Positions 13,801 to 22,714 of a stretch of DNA of 64,000 bases are shown in pieces. A model generated the notes under the pieces. That model was not told the origin of the DNA, made no database searches, and saw only the letters and a program-made list of their open reading frames with translations. The position numbers and the translations under genes are program-made. The DNA is taken from NCBI GenBank assembly GCA_012295275.1, contig CM022673.1, positions 11,574,288 through 11,638,287 of the forward strand, written 5' to 3'. Origin of the DNA: Chrysomallon squamiferum (lineage: Eukaryota; Mollusca; Gastropoda; Neomphalida; Peltospiridae). How positions within the stretch are numbered: the stretch's first letter is position 1; every line of letters begins with the position of its first letter.

Positions 13801-14278
13801 TGAAGAACTTCTTGACAACTATGGAGCTCTATATGCCTTGACAAAAGGGCCTCAGAGACAAGAAAAGCTTTTTTCACAGTATTATTTTCACTGTGATTGT
13901 ACTGCCTGCAAGAATGACTGGCCACTGTATTCTGATATTCCTCAAGAATGCCCTGTCCTCAAATGTAAGAAGTGTTTTGGTCCAATATTTATTCCATCTG
14001 ATGGCAGGAATGAAAGAGCTATGTGTTGTGGATGTCGTGAAGTTCATGATATTACTCATGATCTCTTGCATTTGTCAAGGTCTGAAGAGCTGTACCAATG
14101 TGCCCTGGAGAAAACACTGAAAGGACAAGATCTGGAGGAAAATCTGCCTATCTTAATCCAACATCTACGTCTGCTTGATCCTCTTCTTTGTCGACCTTGG
14201 CGGGTGATTACAACAACTGCCAAGAAGCAATTAAGCAGTGCTACAGCACAATGGGAAATTGTATCAAAGGAAAAATAG
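10808..14278 (+). CDS. SMYD4: SMYD4-like TPR-MYND-SET protein with Lys-rich N-terminal extension, single coding exon
   Basis: Predicted SET-domain lysine methyltransferase of the SMYD4 group. Order: residues 1 to about 480 are Lys/Ser/Glu-rich and look disordered, with three imperfect repeats of about 41 residues (roughly 155-278). TPR-like helices span about 550-690 (TSGNKSFQKKHFKEALEMYS, ALAFANRSVVFYHLKMY). The split SET N part is near 718-745 (RGRGLFAERDIEVGE) and the MYND zinc finger near 763-803 (CHHC, CHYC, CSEEC, HYAEC). SET C has NHSCDPS near 970 and LDNYG near 1003, and post-SET has HCDCTAC near 1028. So catalytic and zinc motifs look intact. At 1156 aa it is much longer than human SMYD4 (804), all from the N terminus. 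The start is fixed by an in-frame TAA 13 bases upstream. The open frame is intronless in an intron-rich neighbourhood. The last 25 codons seem frameshifted: see findings. A paralogue of SMYD4 is possible. Confidence 0.9.
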   Translation: MVVVKEIEENGEQNVSVAVDSSTTAQTKVEAVGGVSDTSSSKTEIVNEETIKLNPPVDKMMDSSKNSGEPVKTSSEQKPALSSKTKIKSDDSSDSAAKTKAASAGGKQHFTDYSKVRKQLKSVNMSQTESFHKAKKEPKAVSMKQSVESLSKDKKKCEPDKSNEKLPKSKGKQCSDTVQHEQKVQDTVSAKDKVDKKKHEPEKTDEKLTKSSDKKDTSKMQQKVPDTVPTKEEIETKKCASGKSDETLQKSLDKKYSGIKQDGQKLPDTETVEEEVKKRSNEQNTASVVQETQKKSKHKSKKSKSKNKDNSEKHGTSECKPTEPLENNTTASDVNKSHSSQSSSLSENGKEIDCGSKCLGDNITKTGNQNSVIKSDIPEIREASKTDECKPKQKTETKKVHEKGASVLGRRIQVVKFDSSDESSVQEENTTSVKQTTLEQPRSTSTEQTRAVETKPVATGQTKQVTTEQTKNAEEKHVTSEPIRPVYNSKHWIKNVIERLKKAEVHNEVMLEFSQCKTDTQRFACLYMQPAVHEVIHIEEWNKEKSEVEARVLRTSGNKSFQKKHFKEALEMYSESILKAPMEPDSSELALAFANRSVVFYHLKMYVLCLQDIEFSLKYGYPEHNKYKLYERKGKCCYHLKMKEEAVLSIEQAIEFAEKAKLPENKINKLVYDLEKELDQIEKIKGSSVEIPIAKTFNKNHGPIPSVEGKLSSKIPCMSSSVVLRHTEQRGRGLFAERDIEVGEVLIVEKPYSSLILKGYELNHCHHCCNSLLAPLPCHYCSGVAFCSEECQTKAWESYHYAECKYLVLIEKADIGMSHLALRMVLKAGFNYIKQFEQDKEDTIYPLKKGCNKDGVYDSANYNTVYNLEGHSKDRSTTDLLQRTLTAIFLVKCLKRTSYFPPITAEESNSDFGKDEDEDHALVGSHILRHIQMLPCNAHEVSELEWNSSDFELSEVYEFGSAIYPVLSLINHSCDPSVVRHSYGDLCVVRAIRNIYKNEELLDNYGALYALTKGPQRQEKLFSQYYFHCDCTACKNDWPLYSDIPQECPVLKCKKCFGPIFIPSDGRNERAMCCGCREVHDITHDLLHLSRSEELYQCALEKTLKGQDLEENLPILIQHLRLLDPLLCRPWRVITTTAKKQLSSATAQWEIVSKEK

Positions 14279-14857
14279 ATTAGTTGTAATGAGACAGTCT
14301 GTGTGAAATAATCTCACCAAAGTGGTCAGTGAACCATTTCTGAATGCTGAAAATCACTAGAGTTCATATTATGTTTTGAACCTTTTGAGTAAAAATACAA
14401 ATACAAATTAGAGGGGTTGGTAAAGAGTCAAGGATAACATGATTGAATGGACAGCCAAATTTTTTTGGTGCTTGTTTGAATGTTGTATTTATATACAGAT
14501 AGAATTCTAAGGTTTTTATTTTTATTTTTTTTGATAGATTTTGTTTTCCTTTCTTTTTAAAATTTTTGTGAATGTTATGACATGTTCAAGTAACAAAATC
14601 AAATTTTTATTATCGATACAAATAAATTAGTTATTCTTATTCCCAAATTAAAGCATTATACCTAAAGATATAGTTTTCTTACATACCACAGTATATCAGT
14701 TAAAGTATAAATGTATATAAATAAGAGGAAATGAAGTTTTATGAAAAATACATCACAACCTTTAGAAGAATATTAATTATTTTTGACTAGTTAGTACATT
14801 CTGTATTTTAATCAATAAATGTTCTTTCTGCTGTATCATAACGTCAATGTTATTTAA

Positions 14858-14917
14858 ATTGTAATAAAAACATAAATCAGATAAAATTGTAATAAAAACA
14901 CAAATCAGATAAGATTG
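14858..14917 (+). repeat. 28-bp tandem duplication, two copies
   Basis: The unit ATTGTAATAAAAAC(A)NAAATCAGATAA occurs twice in a row (14858-14885 and 14886-14913) with only a few differences. Confidence 0.8.
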
Positions 14918-15313
14918 TAAGCTAAACATTTAACAGAATAATAATAATTTTACTAGAATTTAGTTACTATTCTTTGTCTTGAAGATGTTCAACATTTATT
15001 GAATTTTAAGGTATTTTTGATATAAATGGAGTATTACTCTTTCAAGCCGTGTGGTGTTCATTCACTCACCACATTGTTTACATGTTGAGTTGCCACACTT
15101 GTCTTTCATCAATTTTCTATATATCTAATTTTAAAATGTTTTTGCCTAATTATTCACCGGAAAATCCAGAAATCCGGAATGGCTATGGCCCCAAGGAGTC
15201 CTGATAATTGGTCTGGTACCTGAGGTACTATATCACAGTTAGATTTTAAAACCACATGGAAACACCACACGCATCTGGTTATATTTCAGTAATTTGCAAA
15301 TTGTAACATTACA

Positions 15314-15745
15314 GATATGCTGTATCCATGATCAACCAAAAGTTACTATAGTAACCAGAAAGCTCTATAGAGGGTGGGAATGAAAAGCCAGTGGACTAAA
15401 ATATTCTGGTTTATGAAAGACTTAAAATAAGAAAACATAACTGTCAGATATTTTTCAATTATACAATTCTGTCAGATTTGTTTTTGTTGCTTTTGTTGTG
15501 ATATATTGTTTTTGTGGTTTTAAAAATTTTAATCAAGTTAAATCTAGAATATTGCCTTTCTGTTATGTGAATCCAATAATTAATTAAATATAAAAATGTT
15601 AGTTACTGTGCTGTAACCATAATCAAACAGACATTGCTACGGCAACCAGAAAAATACCCAGCCTATTGTATAATATACTAAATTAATCTGGTTTGGTCTG
15701 TGAAAGGCTAAAAACAAGTTAAAATTACAAACTGCCATCCTGTTA
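15314..15745 (+). repeat. Diverged repeat pair of about 135 bp
   Basis: Copy A (15314-15450) and copy B (15602-15745) share an ordered set of blocks: TGCTGTA/ACCAT, ATCAA, then A/TGCAACCAGAAA, AAATNNTCTGGTTT, TGAAAG and CTTAAAA/TAAAAACAAG, ending in an AACTGYCA-like block. The similarity is patchy but collinear. It probably records an old duplication or two copies of an unidentified interspersed repeat. Confidence 0.55.
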
Positions 15746-18086
15746 CGTGAATTGTTTGTTTTATGCAGATCAGAGAAAATGGCTTGACTGACAGTATTTT
15801 GTTGACCAACATTGTCTTTATAATGAAACTTGTTTTAAATAGTAAATTATGTTGCTTTCCTCTTTCTGGAATCATCTATATCATAAATTCATTGGAATTG
15901 TAATGATATTTATTTTTAAAAATGGCGTAATGAAAAAAAAAATTGTTTTAAATTCTAAATATAAATTTGCTTATAAACATATGTAGTCCAATATAATTTT
16001 ATTTGTGGTGTTGCTTTGTATATTTTTGATTTACATGTTTTGTAGATTTATATTGTTTGTTAATAATTTGATACTGATATTTGTATGTTTGCATATGCAT
16101 AATATATATATTTTTATTTTTATTTTTTTATTTATTTTTTGTTTTGTTTTTTTAACTTCTGGTTTAACTCTCAAAAATCAAATATATATAATTTTTTAAA
16201 TCAAAAATTATTAGCAGTATAATGTGTGTATATCTATCTATCTATCATTGTGTGTATGTGTGTGTAAAGTCCAGGGTTTTCATACTTAAATAATTTGTAT
16301 CTTTATTAAATACTTATAGAGAATCATGAATGAATTTAAAAACTGTCTTTATTTTGCTGTAGACTCTTTTCTTTAGAGTGTATGAACTAGATGATGTCTT
16401 CCATTTACAAAAATTTATAATTTATAAAATGAAATTCTGCAAAAAGAAAATATTCTTAAAAGATCCTTTTGGTGCCAAATATCAGACAACTGATAATATT
16501 GAGGAATTTAAAAAATTATATACCGAAAAAATTTAAAAAAAGGTAAAAAAAATATTTAATCTTTCCATATTATCCTTTAAAAATAATCTAGCATTCTTCT
16601 ATTTTGTACAAAACATGCTGAGTGCATATTATAAAGATTTCATGTGTTGTAACAGCTATGGTAAATGATGCTGATGATGGTTAAAGATACTTAGTTATTA
16701 GAATCCAGAGTGTTGTTTTTTTGTTGTTGTTGTTGTTTTTATAATAATTATTATTATTATTTTCTTTTTATTTTAGATTTAGGTTAAAGTAATGAGTAAA
16801 TCACTATGAAATCCTCAAACAAAAAATTAATTTTTTAGCTCAAGTAATAATTACTTTCTGTTGCAACTCCAGACTTTCTAGTATTGATATAATTTAAATT
16901 TTGTAGTCTGTTTTCACAAGTAATTCAACAGTCATCTATTTTATTAATAAAAATATGTATATTTGTCAACATTTAAACCAGAATTAGACTTATTCTTGAC
17001 ATCACAGATGAAGTATGTAATTTTTATTTTAAGTTATTTTTTTTTTTTTTTTTTATTAAAAACAAGTTAGATGTGACAGATTCATCAGCATGTGCATGTT
17101 GTGTTTAGTTCTGTGTTTGCTCCCCATCCCATCCCATCCACCCCAAGTCTTTCAAAAACATGTTTGTAAGTCTTGCCACTTTGTATATTTTTTTTCTTTC
17201 GGATTGTTCTTGTATGTATAATCAATTCTCATGAATAAAAAATTGAAAATTTAAGATCTATTGTTTGTTATTATTATACTTCTAATTAATTTAACTCTAT
17301 TTTATTGTGACATGTTGAGAGATTACTGTTCTTTAGTATTAATTTGAAAACAAAAGACAATTCTTCTTCTTTTTTTTCAGTAGCATTTAAAATATGTTTT
17401 CAGATTTGTTAATATTGTCCCCAATTTGTTAATGAATTATTTTAAATGGACTCTGTTTATTCATGAAATGTTCTTATTAACCAGTTTGGAAACTGGATTT
17501 TCAGATCAAGTATCATCAATAATAGCTGAGTAATGTCATCCAAAAACTTGCAGGATCAGTACTTCATGCTTTCATTGAGTTATCAAAGGCACTGATATCA
17601 ACTTTGGTTACTATGAGAAGGTGGATATAAAACATATCTTGCTACTAATTAACAAAACTAATTTATTAACTAGCTGCAACAGGTCTCCGGTTTTATCATA
17701 ATAAAACTCTTAACATTTAGGATATGTACTGAGGTTTCTTTAAACATTCATTTATTCAGATTCATTTGAGTTGTTTACAGCTTTTATTTTTATAATTTTA
17801 ACTGATATTGGTAGAAAAAAAAAAAAAAAAAATAAATATGCCTACAAAAGAAATAAACATGCAAAATCGATCTATTTTTTTTTTCTGCATCAGTATAATA
17901 ATGTATTGCTAATAATTAAAATAATAATAAATTTTAAAATTTTCTTTCTTTTTGACTAATACAAATTAATACTGTACATCACAAAATGGAAATGTAATAC
18001 ACACATTTGTGTGTATATGTGTGCGTTTAACAATTTTAAAAAATAATAATAAAAAATTCGTAGTTTTCTGTTTTATCCTAAAAAAA

Positions 18087-18132
18087 AAAAAAAAAAAATT
18101 ACCTGTTGAACAACAGGTAATTTTTTTTTTTT
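18087..18132. repeat. Perfect hairpin inverted repeat with 2-base loop
   Basis: An A-run followed by TTACCTGTTG, a loop of AA (18109-18110), then CAACAGGTAA and a T-run. The stem is about 22 perfect pairs: 10 mixed and 12 A:T. Confidence 0.85.
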
Positions 18133-18215
18133 CTTTTTTTTTTTTTTTAATAAATAATAGCTGTTTTACTTCTAATAATTTTTTTTTCTTTTTATTTATT
18201 ATTTATAATAAAACG

Positions 18216-18272
18216 ATCAAAACATAGCCATCCACAGTAAAGATTCTAGCGTATTAATGGCTGTGTTTTGAT
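18216..18272. repeat. Imperfect inverted repeat, 16-bp arms
   Basis: Left arm ATCAAAACATAGCCAT (18216-18231) and right arm ATGGCTGTGTTTTGAT (18257-18272) pair at 15 of 16 positions around a 25-base loop. Two ATTGG (inverted CCAAT) boxes follow directly. Confidence 0.75.
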
Positions 18273-19324
18273 TGGCTAATTCTGATTGGTTAGCTACTGC
18301 AGTCGGGCTATCTACTGAATGGATAGTTTTTGTGATGGACACAATAATTTTCTAAACAAATTATAAGTAAGCTAATTTTTTTGGAATTTTTAAATTATTA
18401 TTTTTATTTATTTTAATCATGAAGGAAAATGTAAGGTTTATTTTTTTTTACTCTCTCTCACTTTCACTCTTTTTCTCTGTGTGTACTTTGACCTTTCTGT
18501 AAAAGTTTCACAGGCGGTAAAATGGCCAGTGTGTTAATCATAATGGTGGACACTATATAATACAAAACCAAAGCAGTGTTCTTTAACACAAGATAGGTGT
18601 GTCGCAAATGATACTACCGCATCCCAAAATAATAATAATAATAATAATAATGTAATAGTAATATTAATTTTAAAAAATAAATAAATAAAAACGCAAAATA
18701 TAAACAAGATAAACAATCAGTGCTATTGTTTGATAAATAACGTTTGATTATATTTACTTTATGAATATTAACGTTCATTTTCATTTTTGGTCCTTACTGT
18801 TAGTGCAGCTCTCGTAGACCCTTGGGATCAGACGACCCTGAAAACATTGTTTACAGACGGCTCGTTTTAGTTATTTAATTGGAATAATATATATATATAT
18901 ATATATATTGCACTCTGAGACGTGCGTAGCACAGACGAATAATTATATAGCATAAATATAACATTCTATCGTTATTAATAACTTAACAATTTGTTTATTT
19001 TAGGGACAGTAGTTTAATTTTAAAACTGAACATTTTATAAATAATTTTTTTTTTTATTTAACCACTCCTCGAAATTTGACATCAATATTTTAAGTTACTA
19101 GTTGAAAAGTATGTGAAATGAGAGGGAGGGTAAATGAAATGAAGATTTTCGAGAACTGCATGGCATTCCCTCAGAAAGCTGTGAAGCAAAATTTCTCAGT
19201 GAATGCATTTTTGTTTATGATGTACAGTTACTGTATTGATATTAACAGGATACAATGCTATAAATTATACTTCCGTGTTTGGAAGATTTTGTCATTATTT
19301 CTAACAATATGACAATAAAAGAAC

Positions 19325-19470
19325 ACTGATGTAAAATATTTGACGCCGCCTATATCCTCTCACAAATGGATTGTAACTACTAACTGTATTTTTCTCACAA
19401 CACTAGAAGAAACTGAAGCAGATGAGTCTGCGATGACGTCACGACTATAGTTAAAATGGCGGCGTCCATA
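19325..19470 (+). promoter_or_regulatory. Promoter-like patch with full CRE and YY1-type motif
   Basis: A palindromic CRE, TGACGTCA, lies at 19434-19441 and a YY1-type AAAATGGCGGC at 19453-19463, inside a locally GC-richer patch with several CpGs. This pairing is common in animal housekeeping promoters. It lies upstream of the candidate first exon at 20029-20122. Start-site use is inferred, not seen. Confidence 0.45.
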
Positions 19471-19551
19471 TAAAACTGATCTACTTTATGAATTATGAAT
19501 GGATAGCACAACAAAACATAAAAAATGTTTAAAAAATTAAATAAAGAAATG

Positions 19552-19554
<3 letters not shown>

Positions 19555-19625
<71 letters not shown>
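19555..19625 (+). repeat. (AG)n microsatellite, 71 bp
   Basis: A pure AG dinucleotide run. The Arg-Glu or Ser-Leu open frames across it on both strands are artefacts. Confidence 0.95.
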
Positions 19626-19628
<3 letters not shown>

Positions 19629-20028
19629 AACAATAAAAGATAACATGCCAGTATGCAGAATATGTTTAAATTATATCTTCGTATCCCACCCCCCCCCAAA
19701 AAGGTACATTTTAATGCTGGATTTCTTCGTATTGCCGAAGGTACACGTTAAAGCTGGATTAGTCTATAAAGCCCTGGTACACTTAATATTTTCTGCCTGT
19801 GATATAAATATTTTGAAAATGGCCGTGTATACATTCGAAACGAATACGACCGGATTTAGCTATAAGCTAAAAACCTATTGCTTAGGGCAAGATTTCTCAA
19901 ACTGTATTCCGCACGAGTTGTTGTTGATTCCTTGCCCAATTTCACAGAAGAAAAAAAAAATTAAAAAACCACACACAGACACAAAAAACACTTTGATAAA
20001 AAATTTAATGTTTTCTTTTCATTTTCAG

Positions 20029-20122
20029 TGAGTATAGCTACACGTTTCTGCCGATATCGAGATGGATGCTGAGAAACCGTTTTCATTTCAGGAGCAGAGT
20101 AAGATACAAGTTTTTAAAAAGT
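20029..20122 (+). other. Candidate alternative first coding exon of the RING-PARP gene
   Basis: Acceptor AG at 20027-20028 after a pyrimidine-rich tract, then ATG at 20062 opening MDAEKPFSFQEQSKIQVFKK and a strong donor T|GTAAGT at 20122/20123. The exon leaves in phase 1, as required by the shared exon at 36771; the junction codon would be Tyr. It cannot join the 35168 exon, since that would create a stop. No homology supports it, so transcript data are needed. Confidence 0.35.
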
Positions 20123-20272
20123 GTAAGTTCTTTTCCTTTTTTTTCTGGACAGCTCTGTAAACTTTTCACATTCAGAGTTTCTTGATTCGTGATAATTACC
20201 CATCCCATATTTCATTTCCACATCATTATCTTTCTTAAAATAAACGTAAAATAAAGACGTAAACACACAAAC

Positions 20273-20274
<2 letters not shown>

Positions 20275-20338
<64 letters not shown>
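20275..20338 (+). repeat. (AG)n microsatellite, 64 bp
   Basis: A second pure AG run, on the far side of the candidate exon at 20029-20122 from the run at 19555. Confidence 0.95.
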
Positions 20339-20341
<3 letters not shown>

Positions 20342-21010
20342 AAAATCGAATGAATTTTCTAATGTTTTAGGATTTTAGATTCCGCAGTTTTTTCGCCCAT
20401 TCTTATTGGATTTAATGAATACAAAAAGGCTTGTTGCCGATTGAGTTTGAAAGGTTCTCTATGAATTCATTTCTGTTACTATGACAGCATTTTTTGCATA
20501 TTAACCATTGTCAAATAGGCCACTAAAGTTTTGGACTTAACCACATAAAAATTCGGTCTTGATAGTTACATACACACACGGACGCACGCACACATACATT
20601 ATAGTAGCTTTAATTACTGAATCGTGAATATAATAAAAATCGTATTTATCAAGGTGTCATGACTTGGTGATTAATAGGTGTTATGGATTAACAGTTCATG
20701 CTGCATATATTCATGGTCAGGGTGTATGCACTTAATTATGTTACTATAGTGTGCACCACACAACATGAACACTGCTAACTATGATTTGTTAAAAGTATTT
20801 AGTCATGAATGGAACCGTCTGAAGTGGATCCAACATTTTAGAGAATGGTAATATAATTTTCAAAGTGAAATGAATTTTACAGAAATAAATAAATAAGTAA
20901 ATAAATAAATAAATAAATAAATATAAAATATATTATATATTTGTATTTATAATCGGTCGTGGAATTTTTATTTTGTTTTGTATTTATTTTTTTTATTTCT
21001 TTCTTTCTCC

Positions 21011-21170
21011 CTTTTATTATTTTATTTTATTTTAATTTACTTTATTTATTTATTTATTTATTTATTTATTTTTTATTTATTTTATTTTATTTTATTTTAT
21101 TTTATTTTACTTCATTTTATTTTATTTTATTTTACTTTATTCTATTTTATTTTATTTTATTTTAATTTAT
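21011..21170 (+). repeat. (TTTTA)n / (TTTA)n tract
   Basis: A tract of about 160 bp of TTTTA and TTTA units. The Phe/Tyr/Leu/Ile-rich open frames over it are artefacts. Confidence 0.9.
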
Positions 21171-21680
21171 ATTATCATTATGTTGTTGGCGTTTTGGGGG
21201 CCTAGTCTTGTTAAAGTAAAGAACGCTTACTGAGACTGTGTTAAGAAAAAAATGAAATAGAATCTTGATTTAAACACCAGGAAACTGAAATATATTTCTA
21301 GCCTTCAGAATGGCGCAGACGTCCTAATGTTAGACTTCTATTATATTAATCTACTCTAGTGATGCATGTTTATTCTGTAAACTATTATGAGATAGATTAT
21401 ATATATAAGGTTATGTTCAGTGTAACAAACTGCCGTTTAAAAATTTAAAAAAATTAAACGAAAGAAAGAAAAAAGATATATGTACGTTTATATAACCTAT
21501 TCTATTTTATGTCAGTATTGTTGAATATCAACATGAGTAAAATCTAATTGTGGTGGGTGATATTTATTTTAGAAACAGTTCAACTTATTCTCTTTTTCAG
21601 GATACGCGATAAAACTAGATTAGCCCTTAGACTATAAAGATTTTTCTTTTCTTTTAGTGTTATTATTATTATTATTTCAT

Positions 21681-21712
<32 letters not shown>

Positions 21713-21960
21713 TCCTAAATCTGTGAAAACGTTTAAAATAGGGTACTAAACGAACACGAAAATTCAGGAGAAAAAATCCGAAAAAAAAGTAGAAAAAAAA
21801 GTGAACTTCCACAAGAATAATACCTTCAATATCCAATTTTTATTCCAATAATTACCCCCCCAAAAAAAAAAATAGCTAAGACTATTATTACAGTGTTAAA
21901 GGTTATATTCTGTATTATAAAAATTTATTCTGAAAAGTCTCTTCTAGTTTATACTTACAG

Positions 21961-22034
21961 TTTATAATATTGCACACATACAATTTATACGTAATTTTTC
22001 TTTATGACTGCGTAATTTTAATATATATATATAT

Positions 22035-22075
<41 letters not shown>

Positions 22076-22124
22076 AAAATACGTATAAATTGTGTGTGTG
22101 TGTGTATGTGTGCAATATTATAAA
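21961..22124. repeat. Inverted repeat with 40-bp arms around a (TA)n core
   Basis: The left arm (21961-22000) starts TTTATAATATTGCACACATA and ends GTAATTTTTC. Its reverse complement reappears at 22073-22124, with a (GT)n expansion inserted. The loop is a 20-base spacer plus a (TA)n run to about 22072. Confidence 0.8.
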
Positions 22125-22599
22125 TTGTATGAAATAAATAATGTTATTTTTCTCCAGAAATTATTTTTCTGCTTAATTTTAATAAAGTTTCCTGTTCATG
22201 TTACGATGAATCATCAGAATAAAAACGCCCGGAATCCTGAATAATGGCGCCTACTTCCCAGAAATCGTGTCCAAACGAATCCGCATTTTTGACTATACAA
22301 ATAAATACTAAATAGCTGATTATAATTTGAAAATATATTGCATTCGCGTCTTTTGCTTTCTTTTTCTCCCTTCATATTCGTATAATCTTATCTTTTTCTT
22401 TTAAAATTTATTTTCAATTTCTTTTTTGTTTCCTAGGATGTTTTATTTCTAGAAATAAACTAAAGCCAGTACAGGCGCAATTTCTCAGAATTTCTTTCTT
22501 TCTTTTTTTGTCTTCCGTTAAACTTCGTAGTTTTTCGTTAATATACTGATCATTCGAAAAATGGACGAGTATTTCCGAATAAACTTACGAACGTGTCCG

Positions 22600-22714
22600 A
22601 CATTTGAAGCAACAATGAAACGTCCGGCAACGTCACTTCCTAGTCTCCTATCTCGCACTGTGTGAAAGAGAAACTATGACAGATATGTGATACAAGTACG
22701 TTATAGGATCAATC
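22600..22714 (+). promoter_or_regulatory. Proximal promoter / 5' UTR of the RING-PARP gene
   Basis: Directly upstream of the ATG at 22715 lies a CpG-bearing patch with a CRE half-site fused to an ETS core (ACGTCACTTCC, 22630-22640). A TGA in frame with the ATG lies about 9 codons upstream, so the ATG is the first usable start of this exon. Confidence 0.5.

Larger units (their letters stand above)
14279..19324. other. 3' UTR of the SMYD4-like gene and intergenic DNA
   Basis: AATAAA signals at 14621-14626 and 14814-14819 probably end the SMYD4-like transcript. After that no coding exon is supportable. The stretch holds a 28-bp tandem pair, a diverged repeat pair, poly-A/T runs and two inverted repeats, each listed separately. 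Open frames here are T- or A-run artefacts. Confidence 0.6.

Noticed and set aside
18087-18132. Hairpin plus T-run resembling a bacterial intrinsic terminator
   Set aside because: The window is clearly animal nuclear DNA with introns, so a rho-independent terminator is not meaningful. It is kept only as an inverted repeat.
19525-20031. 168-codon plus-strand open frame across the (AG)n run, with a VCRICL stretch that faintly recalls a RING start
   Set aside because: Most of the frame is the dinucleotide repeat plus AT-rich filler. No second zinc pair follows the CRIC-like start, and there are no supporting splice sites.
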